A DNA stretch of 6,128 nt from Clostridiales bacterium UBA1763 (GCA_002314685.1 DCHB01000019.1:1-6128); one strand, 5' to 3'. Shown: positions 1 through 5,843, counted from the stretch's first letter. The notes: generated from the sequence alone by a model not told the origin. Numbers and translations are program-made.

Positions 1-18
1 GCAAACAGCGGGGGAGCT

Positions 19-42
19 TGAGGGGGCAAAGGCCCGCCTCAA
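19..42. repeat. imperfect GC-rich hairpin at the window edge
   Basis: TTGAGGGGGC (19-28) can pair with GCCCGCCTCAA (32-42) around a short AAG loop, with one bulged base. No T-run follows directly, so it is a weak terminator on its own. It lies just before the run of AT-flanked hairpins at 59-190. The plus frames read into this point from the window edge. One of them stops at TGA 45-47 and could be the tail of an upstream gene, but the 14 visible codons match no family I recognise. Confidence 0.4.
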
Positions 43-58
43 TTTGATCGCCGACAAC

Positions 59-79
59 AAAAAGCCTATTGGGCTTTTT
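59..79. terminator. hairpin terminator-like element (first AT-flanked hairpin)
   Basis: AAAAAGCC (59-66) pairs with GGCTTTTT (72-79) around the loop TATTG, giving an 8-bp stem with a T-run in its 3' arm. This is the form of a rho-independent terminator and, because the A-tract mirrors the T-tract, it could work in both directions. A gene entering from the left edge could end here. It would also back up termination of the trkAH transcript coming from the right. Confidence 0.6.
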
Positions 80-81
80 CC

Positions 82-107
82 AAAATGCACAGAGCTCTGT
101 GCATTTT
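82..107. repeat. perfect 26-bp palindrome
   Basis: AAAATGCACAGAG (82-94) is followed directly by its exact reverse complement (95-107), with TT after it. With no loop the sequence is fully self-complementary, so it may be a terminator stem (4 bases would open as a loop in RNA) or a dyad site for a dimeric protein. It sits inside a run of similar A-rich/T-rich hairpins, which favours the terminator or repetitive-element reading over a specific operator. Confidence 0.65.
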
Positions 108-115
108 TTGTCGGC

Positions 116-164
116 TTTTCAGCTTGTCAAAAAAGTCCGAGGGACTTTATTGACAAGCTGAAAA
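116..164. repeat. long nested hairpin, about 22 bp of stem
   Basis: The outer arms TTTTCAGCTTGTCAA (116-130) and TTGACAAGCTGAAAA (150-164) are exact reverse complements. Inside them AAAGTCC (132-138) pairs with GGACTTT (142-148) around a GAG loop. The two stems stack across one A-A mismatch (131/149). Its last four bases, AAAA 161-164, are shared with the next hairpin, so the two structures abut and compete. No reading frame is supported here. Confidence 0.7.
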
Positions 165-190
165 TGCGTGGACTTTTGTCCACGCATTTT
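161..190 (-). terminator. terminator-like hairpin directly after trkH
   Basis: AAAATGCGTGGAC (161-173) and GTCCACGCATTTT (178-190) form a perfect 13-bp stem around a four-base loop. On the minus strand it begins three bases after the trkH stop codon and its 3' arm ends in TTTT, as expected for the terminator of the trkAH operon. The outer stem starts with the same AAAATGC as the palindrome at 82-107, which suggests related or copied elements. Confidence 0.7.
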
Positions 191-193
191 GAT

Positions 194-1636
194 TTATTTT
201 CTCCATGTTGCGGGTGCGAAAAGCAGAAGCAGAGGGAAAACCTCAAGCCTGCCGAGGAACATATCAAAGCACAGGGCAAGCTTGCTGAAAAGCGAAAGCC
301 CCGAAACACCGTAGGTGAAGGTGTTGGCATCAAAGCCGTAGCCGATGTTGCCCGTTGAGGAGATTGCAACGACTATGCCCTTGCCGAAGTCGAGCCCGTC
401 AAGCGACAGTATAACCGCCGTTAAAACGAGCGCCATAAAATATGCAACGGCGAAGCTGTTGACGGCGGAAACGGTATCCTCTTCGATGACCTCATCGTCA
501 ACGCTTATTATATGCACCGAGCTCGGTGTAATCGTCTCCGCGATTGCGCGGTAGGTGGATTTTGCGAGAATCATAACTCGCGATAGCTTCATACCGCCGC
601 CCGTTGAGCCCGCCATAGGACCCGTTATCATGAGCATAATCAGCAGTGCCCAGGCAAAAGACGACCAGAAGCCTGCGTCAACCGAGACATAGCAGGTGGT
701 GCTGATGACGGAAATAACCTGAAACAGTGTGTGGTGCAGATTTTCGCCTATACTGCCAAAGCCTGCCGACGAGGTTACGCCGATAAGCAGGGAGACCGTC
801 ACAACGATTACCGCGAACAGTCTCAGCTCATGATTGCGCTTTATACGCAAAAACTCGCGCGCAGCAAGGCAATAGAACACGCTGAAGCTGATACTGCACA
901 GAGTCATGAATACAAGCGTCACATTCTGCGCATACACGCTGTACGAAATAAGGCTGTCGTTTTTAACCGAGAAGCCGCCCGTGCTGACGGTGCTGAGCGC
1001 AATATTGACGCTGTCAAACAGCGGCACTGATCCGATTGAAAGCAGAGCAATCTGCAAAACGGTCAGCAGAATGTAGATTTCGTACAGAAGCTTTGCCGAT
1101 TTCTGCATTCTGGGCACAAGCTTAACCGCCATAGGTCCGGGAAATTCAGCCCTGAGCAAAAACATCGAGCCGCCCTCACGAGAGGCGGGGACAATTGCGA
1201 GCATGAACACGAGAACACCCATGCCGCCTACCCAGTTCGTGATGCTTCGCCACAGCAAAATCGCACGGGGCGCGGACTCAACGTCGTTCAAAATCGTTGC
1301 ACCCGTAGTCGAAAAGCCCGAGACGGTTTCAAACAGCGCGTCAATCGGATTTTGAATAACGCCGCTGACGACGAAGGGGATTGCACCGAAAATCGAAATG
1401 ACTATCCACGCCAGAGCAACGGTAACACAGCCGTCACGCGGGCCGAGCGAGCTGTCGCCGCGCCGAACAAATGCCATCGGCAGACCGAACAACAGCACTG
1501 CGGCAATAGCGAGGGCAAAGCCGCGCACCGAGCCCATTTCGCCGTCGGCTATTGAGAGCATCAGAGGCGGGACAAAGAATGCCGCTTCAAGACACAGTAT
1601 AGTGCCGACGGTTTTTCTTATAGTCTGAAAATTCAT
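194..1636 (-). CDS. trkH: TrkH/KtrB-family potassium uptake membrane subunit
   Basis: The 480-residue integral membrane protein is the K+-translocating subunit of a Trk/Ktr system, working with the cytosolic TrkA encoded just upstream. It shows the four-fold membrane-pore-membrane plan with selectivity-filter loops at STTGAT (109-114), STGGFS (218-223), STTCYVSVD (312-320) and SSTGNIGYGF (426-435). Other family signatures are NWVGGMG (134-140), GPMAGSTGGGMK (339-350) and the C-terminal GRLEVFP (462-468). The length is normal for TrkH. Met1 is preceded by AAGGAG (1649-1654 on the plus strand), which lies across the end of trkA, so translation is probably coupled; only 9 bases separate the two genes. 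The one oddity is Cys315, where the third filter normally carries a conserved glycine; the other three filters keep theirs. Whether the ion is strictly K+ or also Na+ cannot be read from sequence. Confidence 0.95.
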   Translation of the reverse strand: MNFQTIRKTVGTILCLEAAFFVPPLMLSIADGEMGSVRGFALAIAAVLLFGLPMAFVRRGDSSLGPRDGCVTVALAWIVISIFGAIPFVVSGVIQNPIDALFETVSGFSTTGATILNDVESAPRAILLWRSITNWVGGMGVLVFMLAIVPASREGGSMFLLRAEFPGPMAVKLVPRMQKSAKLLYEIYILLTVLQIALLSIGSVPLFDSVNIALSTVSTGGFSVKNDSLISYSVYAQNVTLVFMTLCSISFSVFYCLAAREFLRIKRNHELRLFAVIVVTVSLLIGVTSSAGFGSIGENLHHTLFQVISVISTTCYVSVDAGFWSSFAWALLIMLMITGPMAGSTGGGMKLSRVMILAKSTYRAIAETITPSSVHIISVDDEVIEEDTVSAVNSFAVAYFMALVLTAVILSLDGLDFGKGIVVAISSTGNIGYGFDANTFTYGVSGLSLFSKLALCFDMFLGRLEVFPLLLLFAPATWRK

Positions 1637-1645
1637 AGCCGCCGC

Positions 1646-3010
1646 TTACTCCTTGGCAAATATGTCGTTAATATCGAGAATTTCCCTGCCTGCGGTTGTG
1701 ACCACGACGACTGTATCGCCGCTGCACAGGGTATCTCTGCCGCCCGGAATCATGATTTTGCCCATACGATTTATGCAGGCAAGCAGAATGCCCGATTTGA
1801 GCTTGATATCCATAAGCGGCTCGCCGAGGTGCTTTGTAGCATCGGTCACCGCGAACTCGAGCGCCTCGGCGGCACCGTCGGCAAGACGGTGAATGGTGAT
1901 AACCGCGCTTTCGCCCGTATTTTCCATTGCACGAACATAGCGCACAATCGCGTGCGAGCTTATCTGCTTGGGGCTTATAAGACTGTCCGCACCGCGGTCA
2001 CCGAGGATTTCGCCGTACTCACTGCGGTTAATCTTTGTCAAAAGCTGAGGAACGCCGACCTTGCGGGCAAACATACCTATTATAATATTCTCCTCGTCCA
2101 TATCGGTCAGAGGTAAAACGGCGTCCATGTGCGCAATGTTGTGCGCCTTCAAAACCGCCTGCTTTGAGCCGTCCGAGCAAATGATATTCGCTTCGGGCAG
2201 TGCTTCGGCAAGATACTTGCATCTGTCGCGTTTGATCTCGATAATCTTTACGCGAGCACCGCTTTTAATAAGCATCGGAGTGACATACTCGGCAATTCTG
2301 CCGCCGCCGACTATCAGAATGTTCTTGGATTTTTTAGAGCGTAGCTTGAGCTCATGCGTGAGCTCAACAAGCTCGGATGCGGGTGCGGTGACATAAATCT
2401 TGTCGCCCGCCTCGAGCGTGAATTTGCCGTCGGGGATAAATGCCTTGCCCTCACGCACGACAACGCACACGAGCATTCTCGTGCGGATTTTACTGCCCAA
2501 ATCCGCAAGGCAAACGCCGCACAGAGGGCTGTCCGCCGCGATGCCGAGCTCAACGATTTCCGCCTTGCCCTTTGCGAAGGTGTCGCGCTTAATGAAGGCG
2601 GGAATCTGCAAAAGACGGTACATCTCCTTTGCCGCGAGCAGCTCGGGATTTATCGCCATCGAGAGACCGAGCTCGTCCTTCAGCACATAAAGCTGTTCGG
2701 AGTATTCACGGTTGCGCACGCGGGCAATCGTGTTTTTACAGCCGAGCTTACGGGCGAGAATACACGAGAGCAGATTGACCTCGTCCTGCGCCGTAACGGC
2801 AATCATGAGGTCAGCCTCGTCAACATTCGCATCGCGCTGAATATTTATCGCCGCACCGTTGCCGTACAGCGTCATAACGTCCAGCGTTTCGGAAACCATT
2901 TTCACCTTTTCCTTGTCGTTATCGACAAGAACAATGTCGTGATTTTCCTTGGCAAGCTCCTCGGCAAGAGTGAAGCCGATTTTGCCGCCGCCGATAATAA
3001 CAATTTTCAT
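1646..3010 (-). CDS. trkA: TrkA, nucleotide-binding regulatory subunit of Trk potassium uptake
   Basis: The 454-residue cytosolic protein gates the TrkH channel in response to nucleotides. It has the full tandem layout RCK_N (about 1-120), RCK_C (about 145-215), RCK_N (about 228-345), RCK_C (about 370-450). The first Rossmann fold has GGGKIG (7-12) with an acidic strand end at VDND (29-32), fitting NAD(H) binding. The second has GGGRIAEY (235-242), where the third glycine position is Ala, a change often seen in second TrkA domains. I chose the ATG at 3008-3010 because GTGAGGA (3018-3024, minus strand) sits 7 bases upstream and the family's MKIVIIGGG start follows. An earlier in-frame ATG at 3059-3061 would add 17 residues with no ribosome site and lies next to the promoter -10. 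It is the first gene of the trkA-trkH operon. Confidence 0.95.
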   Translation of the reverse strand: MKIVIIGGGKIGFTLAEELAKENHDIVLVDNDKEKVKMVSETLDVMTLYGNGAAINIQRDANVDEADLMIAVTAQDEVNLLSCILARKLGCKNTIARVRNREYSEQLYVLKDELGLSMAINPELLAAKEMYRLLQIPAFIKRDTFAKGKAEIVELGIAADSPLCGVCLADLGSKIRTRMLVCVVVREGKAFIPDGKFTLEAGDKIYVTAPASELVELTHELKLRSKKSKNILIVGGGRIAEYVTPMLIKSGARVKIIEIKRDRCKYLAEALPEANIICSDGSKQAVLKAHNIAHMDAVLPLTDMDEENIIIGMFARKVGVPQLLTKINRSEYGEILGDRGADSLISPKQISSHAIVRYVRAMENTGESAVITIHRLADGAAEALEFAVTDATKHLGEPLMDIKLKSGILLACINRMGKIMIPGGRDTLCSGDTVVVVTTAGREILDINDIFAKE

Positions 3011-3017
3011 GCCCGAA

Positions 3018-3024
3018 TCCTCAC
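3018..3024 (-). promoter_or_regulatory. ribosome binding site fixing the trkA start
   Basis: On the minus strand GTGAGGA lies 7 bases before the ATG at 3010. No comparable site precedes the longer start at 3061, so this decides the start codon. Confidence 0.75.
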
Positions 3025-3051
3025 GGTCAAAAAATATTACTTTGATATTAA

Positions 3052-3080
3052 ATTGTACCATAATCGTCGGTCAGATGCAA
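3052..3080 (-). promoter_or_regulatory. probable sigma-A type promoter of trkAH, extended -10
   Basis: Reading the minus strand, TTGCAT (3080-3075) is separated by 17 bases from TACAAT (3057-3052), and the -10 is preceded by TATGG, giving an extended -10 (TG-N-TACAAT). The -10 matches the consensus at five of six positions; the -35 is weak (TTG only), which an extended -10 can offset. Transcription would begin near 3045, leaving an untranslated leader of about 35 bases before trkA. No riboswitch-sized leader is available. Confidence 0.6.
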
Positions 3081-3117
3081 TATCATTAAATCTTCGGCAA
3101 AGTCAGCAAAAATGTTT

Positions 3118-3146
3118 TTGACAAAATTCGACAAATATTATTAAAT
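3118..3146 (+). promoter_or_regulatory. possible -35/-10 pair facing spo0A
   Basis: A perfect TTGACA (3118-3123) is followed 17 bases later by TTAAAT (3141-3146), four of six matches to TATAAT. It would give spo0A a long leader of about 175 bases. A Spo0A-box-like TTCGACA (3127-3133) lies inside the spacer, so phosphorylated Spo0A could block or modulate it. I found no convincing sigma-H promoter. Other starts closer to 3331 are possible, and this call is tentative. Confidence 0.35.
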
Positions 3147-3217
3147 AGTGCCGTACAACACGCGCAATCGACACAAAATAGTCGAATTATGTCAACAATA
3201 ATTTTAGAAGCTCGACA
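3127..3217. promoter_or_regulatory. cluster of Spo0A-box-like heptamers upstream of spo0A
   Basis: The Spo0A box is TGTCGAA, or TTCGACA on the other strand. This region has one exact copy, TTCGACA (3127-3133), and three copies with one mismatch: ATCGACA (3167-3173), AGTCGAA (3180-3186) and CTCGACA (3211-3217). The third and fourth face each other and enclose an AT-rich dyad, AATTAT (3185-3190) with ATAATT (3198-3203). The 11-mer GACAAAATTCG also occurs twice, at 3120-3130 and 3214-3224. Autoregulation of spo0A through such boxes is established in Bacillus subtilis; here it is inferred from sequence and position. Confidence 0.5.
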
Positions 3218-3316
3218 AAATTCGTGTAAAAATAGGTTCCGAATATGGTAAGTTTATATCACAAAGACGGTAGTTTTTGCTCAAAAAATACACTAAGTGC
3301 CGTTAGAGCAACTTAC

Positions 3317-3321
3317 GGAGG
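3317..3321 (+). promoter_or_regulatory. ribosome binding site of spo0A
   Basis: GGAGG lies 9 bases before the ATG at 3331, a strong and well-spaced site that supports this start. Confidence 0.8.
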
Positions 3322-3330
3322 AAAATAATT

Positions 3331-3942
3331 ATGGAAACCAAAACCCGCGTACTTATTGCAGATACAAATGAAGATTTCAGAAGACTCATGACGGAGGTCG
3401 TGCGCAACGAGGAGGATTTGGAGCTCGTTGACTGCGTCGCCGACGGTGTTGACGCGCTCAGCCTTGCGGCGGAGAAAAAGCCCGATGTGCTCGTACTCGA
3501 CCTTGTTTTGAGCAAGCTTGACGGCATAGAGGTATTGCGCAGACTGCACGATGCGAGTGCCGATACAAAGGCGCTTGTCGTGTCGGGCTTTTATAACGAC
3601 AAGATAATCAGCGAGTGTGCCGCACTCGGCGCGGCATATTTTGTGACAAAGCCCTGCGACATTGTCACGCTTTTAGACCGTATCCGCCAGATAAGCGCGG
3701 CACAGCACCCCGTTGTATGCGATAAGCCGAAGTCAAACGACACGGAGCTTGAAGCGCTTGTGACGGAGATAATCCATGAGATAGGCGTGCCCGCGCACAT
3801 TAAGGGCTATCAGTATCTGCGGGAGGCGATAATGCTGACGATAAACGATATGGACATCATAAACGCGGTGACGAAGGTGCTGTATAACAAATCTCGGAAT
3901 GTACGGCATAGAAAGCTTTTCACCTATTATCAATCAGCCTGA
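3331..3942 (+). CDS. spo0A: Spo0A sporulation response regulator, cut short at a chimeric junction
   Basis: Spo0A is the phosphorelay-driven master regulator of sporulation entry. Residues 1-125 are the receiver domain: ADTNED (10-15), phospho-acceptor Asp57 in VLDLVLSKLDG (55-65 overall), Ser85 at the Thr/Ser switch, and the Lys107-Pro108 pair in FVTKPCD. Residue 12 is Thr where many Spo0A proteins have the second Asp of an acidic pair. After a linker (126-138) comes the Spo0A-specific C-terminal domain with IIHEIGVPAHIKGYQYLREA (147-166) and VTKVLY (180-185). The match ends at Tyr185. The usual continuation, with the helix-turn-helix and recognition helix (a SRVERAIRHAIEVAW-like segment), is missing. 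Residues 186-203 are out-of-frame readout of an unrelated E2 gene. B. subtilis Spo0A is 267 residues, so about the last third of the DNA-binding domain and tail is lost. As drawn, the product could be phosphorylated but should not bind DNA. The identity is certain; whether the truncation exists in a living cell is doubtful. Confidence 0.93.
   Translation: METKTRVLIADTNEDFRRLMTEVVRNEEDLELVDCVADGVDALSLAAEKKPDVLVLDLVLSKLDGIEVLRRLHDASADTKALVVSGFYNDKIISECAALGAAYFVTKPCDIVTLLDRIRQISAAQHPVVCDKPKSNDTELEALVTEIIHEIGVPAHIKGYQYLREAIMLTINDMDIINAVTKVLYNKSRNVRHRKLFTYYQSA
3883..3886. other. chimeric junction between spo0A and an E2 acyltransferase gene
   Basis: Spo0A homology in frame 1 runs through GTGCTGTAT (3877-3885). 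E2 homology in frame 2 begins with ATAACAAATCTCGGA (3884-3898), coding ITNLG. The two overlap by only a few bases (TAT/ATA), so any shared homology at the join is minimal. By hand count GC at third positions is 39/55 codons for 3721-3885 and 32/81 for 3884-4126. No insertion-sequence end, direct repeat or integrase lies at the join. This fits an assembly join or a microhomology-type deletion better than transposition. Confidence 0.85.
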
Positions 3943-4129
3943 GGTGGCAATATTGGGAGTGAATACTATCGAGGAAAAACCTGTAGTGCGTGATTCTCAG
4001 ATTGTAATTCGCCAGATTATGAATCTTTCCCTTACAGCCGACCACAGAGTTGTTGATGGGTCTGTTGCGGCGGAATTCCTACAGAGAGTAAAATCTCTTA
4101 TGGAAAATCCCACCAATATGCAGGCATAA
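3884..4129 (+). pseudogene. 3' fragment of 2-oxoacid dehydrogenase E2 (dihydrolipoamide acyltransferase)
   Basis: Only the last 81 residues of the E2 catalytic domain are present, starting mid-domain at ITNLGMYGIESFSPIIN and ending at TAA. The active-site signature ADHRVVDG (4039-4062) is intact, including the His and Asp used in transferring the acyl group from lipoamide to CoA. The lipoyl domain(s), the peripheral-subunit-binding domain and most of the catalytic core are missing, so the fragment cannot fold as an active E2. An internal ATG at 3899 gives a 76-codon reading frame but has no ribosome site and is not a natural start. It is followed after 24 bases by the E3 gene, the usual E1-E2-E3 order. 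Whether the parent complex is for pyruvate or acetoin cannot be told from this piece. Confidence 0.9.
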
Positions 4130-4139
4130 TTGTGATTGC

Positions 4140-4145
4140 AGGAGG
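4140..4145 (+). promoter_or_regulatory. ribosome binding site fixing the lpdA start
   Basis: AGGAGG is 8 bases before the ATG at 4154. The alternative in-frame TTG at 4136 overlaps this site and has none of its own, so 4154 is preferred. Confidence 0.85.
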
Positions 4146-4153
4146 CAATTGAC

Positions 4154-5836
4154 ATGGAAAGCAAAATAGTTATGCCGAGAATCGGCAAAAACATGACTGA
4201 AGGCACCATTGTGTTATGGGAGAAAAATCCCGGAGAGTATATAGAAGACGGAGAAGTGCTGTTTGTTATCAATAACGGAAAAAACAATATAGAGATTGAG
4301 TCAATGGCAAGCGGAACGCTGAAAAGCATTACTGTTCCTGCCGGGCGGACTGCTTCTGTCGGCACTCAAATTGCTGTAATAGAAGAATGTGCTTCAGATC
4401 CTGCAAAGAAACAGGAAAAGAAGGATTCCGCAGCAAAGCCCGAAGATAACGGCTCGCTGAATATTACCGTTATCGGTGGAGGCCCCGGCGGTTATGTGGC
4501 GGCTATAAGAGCAGCACAGCTGGGTGCAAAGGTAACGCTTGTTGAGAAGGTCAAAATAGGCGGAACTTGCTTAAACTGCGGATGTATGCCCACAAAAGCG
4601 CTTATGCACTCCTCTGAAATATACGAAGAAACCCTGAGTTCAAAGGATGTCGGTATTATTGCAAAGGATGTCGAGGTTGACTGGGCAAAGGTTCAGGCAA
4701 ATCGAGCCGGTATTACTGAAAAACTCACAGCAGGTGTGCGTGCGCTAATAAAGACAAACAAGATTTCTCTGATTGAAGGGGACGCTGTGTTTGTAGGTCC
4801 CAAAAGCGTGAAGGTTAACGGAAAAGTGCTTAATGCAGACAAAGTTATTATTGCAACGGGCTCTAAACCAACTGTACCTAATATCCCCGGTGTTAAGGAA
4901 TCAAAATATGTAATAGATTCCACCAGCTGTCTTACATTGGATCATATTCCCGAAAGCCTATTTGTAATAGGCGGCGGCGTAATAGGTCTTGAGCTTGGAA
5001 GTGTATATGCACGTTTTGGAGCCAAGGTAACTGTGGTTGAAATGATGCCCACTCTATTGCCGCTTATGGATGACGAGCTTACAGCTATGCTCAGAGCGCA
5101 GCTGGAGGCTAAGGGAATAGAGATATACACCGAATCAAAAGTCGTGAGCATTGCCGATCTTGAAGATTCTGCAAGGATTGAAGTTCTTACTCCTGCGGGT
5201 AAGCAGGAATTCACAGCAGAAAAAGTTCTTGTTTGCACAGGAAGAACCCCTAACACAGACGGTCTTGGATTAGATAAAGCGGGAGTTGTTCTTGAAAATG
5301 GATTTATTTCTGTAAATGAAAAGATGGAAACTTCTGTCCAGGGAGTATATGCAGTAGGAGACTGCAACGGAAAGCTAATGTTGGCCCATGCGGCAATGGC
5401 TATGGGTGAAATTGCGGCAGAAAATGCAATGGGCGGCAACAACAGCTTTGACCCCATCAACAGCCCGTCTTGTGCTTATGTGGGCCCTGAATGTGCGGGC
5501 GTTGGATTTACCGAAAAACAGCTCAAAGAAATGAGAATAGACTATAAGGCGGGTAGATTCCCTACATCTGCGAACGGAAAGAGTTTGGTGATGGGGCATA
5601 CCGACGGCATGGTGAAGATTCTCGCCGGCAAGAAGTACGGCGAAATACTCGGCGTGCACATTCTTGCGCCCAGAGCAACTGATTTGATTGAGGAGGCCGC
5701 GCTGGCTATAAAGCTTGAGTGTACACTTGAGGAGTTTATCGGAACAATACACTGCCATCCTACGGTTGCCGAGGCAGTTCGTGAAGGCGCTATGGCAGCT
5801 GATAAAAGGGCTGTTCATATTCCAAATAAAAAATAA
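4154..5836 (+). CDS. lpdA: dihydrolipoamide dehydrogenase (E3) with N-terminal lipoyl domain
   Basis: The 560-residue flavoprotein reoxidises dihydrolipoamide to lipoamide and passes electrons to NAD+ within a 2-oxoacid or acetoin dehydrogenase complex. Residues 1-77 are a lipoyl domain with the candidate lipoylated Lys43 in NNGKNNIEIES (40-50). A charged, Ala/Lys-rich linker (78-102) leads to the E3 core. That core shows the FAD-binding GGGPGG (108-113), the redox disulfide Cys139/Cys144 in GGTCLNCGCMPTK (136-148) with an extra Cys142 between them, the NAD-binding GGGVIGLELG (273-282), the second FAD contact VYAVGD (398-403), and the catalytic HPTVAE (535-540) with His535 and Glu540. A plain E3 is about 460 residues, so the extra 100 is the lipoyl arm, a known arrangement in Gram-positive bacteria. 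It follows the E2 fragment at 24 bases, evidently as the last gene of that operon. A GC-rich patch covers codons 476-506. Confidence 0.95.
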   Translation: MESKIVMPRIGKNMTEGTIVLWEKNPGEYIEDGEVLFVINNGKNNIEIESMASGTLKSITVPAGRTASVGTQIAVIEECASDPAKKQEKKDSAAKPEDNGSLNITVIGGGPGGYVAAIRAAQLGAKVTLVEKVKIGGTCLNCGCMPTKALMHSSEIYEETLSSKDVGIIAKDVEVDWAKVQANRAGITEKLTAGVRALIKTNKISLIEGDAVFVGPKSVKVNGKVLNADKVIIATGSKPTVPNIPGVKESKYVIDSTSCLTLDHIPESLFVIGGGVIGLELGSVYARFGAKVTVVEMMPTLLPLMDDELTAMLRAQLEAKGIEIYTESKVVSIADLEDSARIEVLTPAGKQEFTAEKVLVCTGRTPNTDGLGLDKAGVVLENGFISVNEKMETSVQGVYAVGDCNGKLMLAHAAMAMGEIAAENAMGGNNSFDPINSPSCAYVGPECAGVGFTEKQLKEMRIDYKAGRFPTSANGKSLVMGHTDGMVKILAGKKYGEILGVHILAPRATDLIEEAALAIKLECTLEEFIGTIHCHPTVAEAVREGAMAADKRAVHIPNKK

Positions 5837-5843
5837 AACAACA

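Noticed and set aside
59..190. CRISPR array
   Set aside because: The units are different inverted repeats of differing length that abut each other; there are no regular spacers, no constant direct repeat and no cas genes in the window.
44..358. Plus-strand open frame of 104 codons
   Set aside because: It runs straight through the hairpin array and then antisense to the end of trkH. It has no ribosome site and no recognisable domain; the residues 'encoded' by the hairpins simply mirror each other.
3011..3061. Longer trkA start at 3061
   Set aside because: It would add 17 residues not typical of TrkA, lies next to the likely -10 (3052-3057), has no ribosome site, and the 3010 start has a good one.
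2354..3121. Plus-strand open frame of 255 codons
   Set aside because: It is antisense to trkA, which has full domain structure, a promoter and a ribosome site. Its translation has no recognisable family and ends in AT-rich intergenic DNA.
3880..3945. Simple frameshift in spo0A
   Set aside because: None of the three forward frames after 3885 contains the expected Spo0A continuation. One frame contains clear E2 sequence instead, so the downstream spo0A DNA is absent, not shifted.
3899..4129. Stand-alone 76-residue protein, or a functional Spo0A-E2 fusion protein
   Set aside because: The E2 segment is in a different frame from spo0A, so no fusion protein forms. The ATG at 3899 is an internal E2 methionine with no ribosome site.
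4136..4153. TTG start for lpdA at 4136
   Set aside because: The AGGAGG site at 4140-4145 lies inside this extension and is correctly spaced for the ATG at 4154.
5375..5818. Minus-strand open frame of 147 codons
   Set aside because: It is antisense to the 3' end of lpdA, where E3 motifs (VGD, HPTVAE) are intact, and has no recognisable domain.
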